NCBI GenBank assembly: GCA_045595165.1
Contig: JAZNZY010000018.1
Location: 1 to 61,516, forward strand
Direction: 5' to 3'
Source of the DNA: SFLA01 sp045595165
GTDB lineage: Bacteria; Bacillota; Clostridia; Oscillospirales; CAG-382
DNA: 61,516 bases
Position 1 is the stretch's first letter. Every line of letters begins with the position of its first letter. Made by a program: the position numbers and the translations under genes. Of the stretch, positions 61,002 through 61,516 are shown one piece after another. The notes under the pieces were generated by a model. That model ran no database searches, was not told where the DNA came from, and saw only the letters and a program-made list of their open reading frames with translations.

Positions 61002-61516
61002 ACTTGTAAGTAAGCTGTTAACCGATAGACGGCTTTCAAAATCGGAATATGCCCGTCTTATCACCGAACATACCGAAGAGGACGCCCGCATACTTGCCGA
61101 GGAAGCCTGCCGTATCCGTAACGGGCTATACGGTCCTACGGTATACGTCCGCGGGCTTATCGAAATAAGCAATTTCTGCCGTAACGATTGTTATTACTGC
61201 GGTATCCGTAAAAGTAACAAAAATTGCGTTCGTTACCGCCTTACTCCGGAGGAAATACTGGAGTGCTGTGAGGAAGGCTATTCTCTCGGCTTCCGCACCT
61301 TTGTGCTTCAGGGCGGTGAAGATCCCTGCTACACTGACGATCTTTTCTGCTCAATTATATCTGAAATCCGGAGCACATATCCCGATTGCGCAATAACCCT
61401 TTCTATTGGCGAAAAATCAAAAGAAAGCTATCAGGCATATTTCGATGCCGGAGCAAACAGGTTTCTACTCCGTCACGAAACTGCCGACAACGGTCACTAT
61501 GGAAAGCTACACCCTG
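60994..61516 (+). CDS. hydE: [FeFe] hydrogenase H-cluster maturase HydE (5' part)
   Basis: Radical SAM maturase, cut by the window end after 174 codons. ATG 60994 (GGGAG upstream) overlaps the TM1266 stop. The radical SAM motif is CRNDCYYCG (C-x3-C-x2-C), preceded by LIEISNF and followed by GYSLGFRTFVLQGGEDP and LSIGEKS, which fit HydE (or a related BioB-like radical SAM protein). The TM1266 neighbour supports HydE. The rest of the gene and the other hyd genes lie to the right. Confidence 0.9.
   Translation, partial: MTELVSKLLTDRRLSKSEYARLITEHTEEDARILAEEACRIRNGLYGPTVYVRGLIEISNFCRNDCYYCGIRKSNKNCVRYRLTPEEILECCEEGYSLGFRTFVLQGGEDPCYTDDLFCSIISEIRSTYPDCAITLSIGEKSKESYQAYFDAGANRFLLRHETADNGHYGKLHP

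Overview
The window looks like a chromosomal segment of a strictly anaerobic, Gram-positive-type Clostridia member, probably a gut lineage. Reasons: a TM1266-type regulator next to the [FeFe]-hydrogenase maturase HydE, an ECF vitamin transporter core (ecfT-ecfA1-ecfA2), MBL hydrolase WalJ, PgeF, ThrRS without a TGS domain, BspA-type leucine-rich repeats, a PBP5-type carboxypeptidase and near-consensus TTGACA-17-TATAAT promoters before many transcription units. I see no phage, insertion sequence, CRISPR array or rRNA. Two tRNA genes are present. The species cannot be named from the sequence.

Layout. (1) 120-17327, minus strand: one run of 17 tightly packed genes read from ruvC to thrS (ruvCAB, an rRNA-type methyltransferase, ecfA1-ecfA2-ecfT-truA, a DUF5711-like membrane protein, a CvpA-like protein, pgsA, a ClpE/ClpC-like unfoldase, a P-type ATPase that has lost its catalytic aspartate, a DUF1858 protein, mscL, a BadF-type sugar kinase and thrS). 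(2) 17437-36117, plus strand: acpP, a phosphoglycolate-phosphatase-like HAD protein, nagA with a ROK protein, a leucine-rich-repeat lipoprotein behind a structured leader RNA, an SGNH hydrolase, rlmB with a second degenerate P-type ATPase-like protein, an EF-G paralogue with a DHHW/AlgX-like lipoprotein, a D-Ala-D-Ala carboxypeptidase, pgi, a small P-loop protein with a four-helix membrane partner, and a Nudix hydrolase. (3) 36152-39241, minus: an ADP-ribosylglycohydrolase and an M48-type membrane protease. (4) 39349-44235, plus: an FkbM methyltransferase, galK, walJ and a large ECF sigma factor fusion. (5) 44284-49404, minus: threonine aldolase, MgtC and antiporter operon, an XRE regulator, a multi-hairpin element and the tRNA-Met/tRNA-Glu pair. 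(6) 49509-61516, plus: pgeF, YhaO/YhaN-type nuclease genes, recG and dusB in one operon, then a purine permease, tex, the TM1266 regulator and the start of hydE, which runs off the window.

How the genes work together. Amino-sugar and hexose use is spread over the BadF kinase, nagA/ROK, pgi and galK. Envelope and recycling functions are pgeF, the carboxypeptidase, pgsA and the surface lipoproteins. DNA repair is covered by ruvABC, recG and the YhaO/YhaN pair. The points I find most unusual are the two separate P-type ATPase-like membrane proteins whose catalytic motifs are lost, a 536-residue ECF sigma factor carrying a winged-helix and a large unknown C-terminal domain, a small GGGGTCCCC hairpin repeat family found at gene ends, a multi-hairpin mosaic element beside the tRNAs, and two promoter-proximal leader RNAs ending in terminator-like hairpins.
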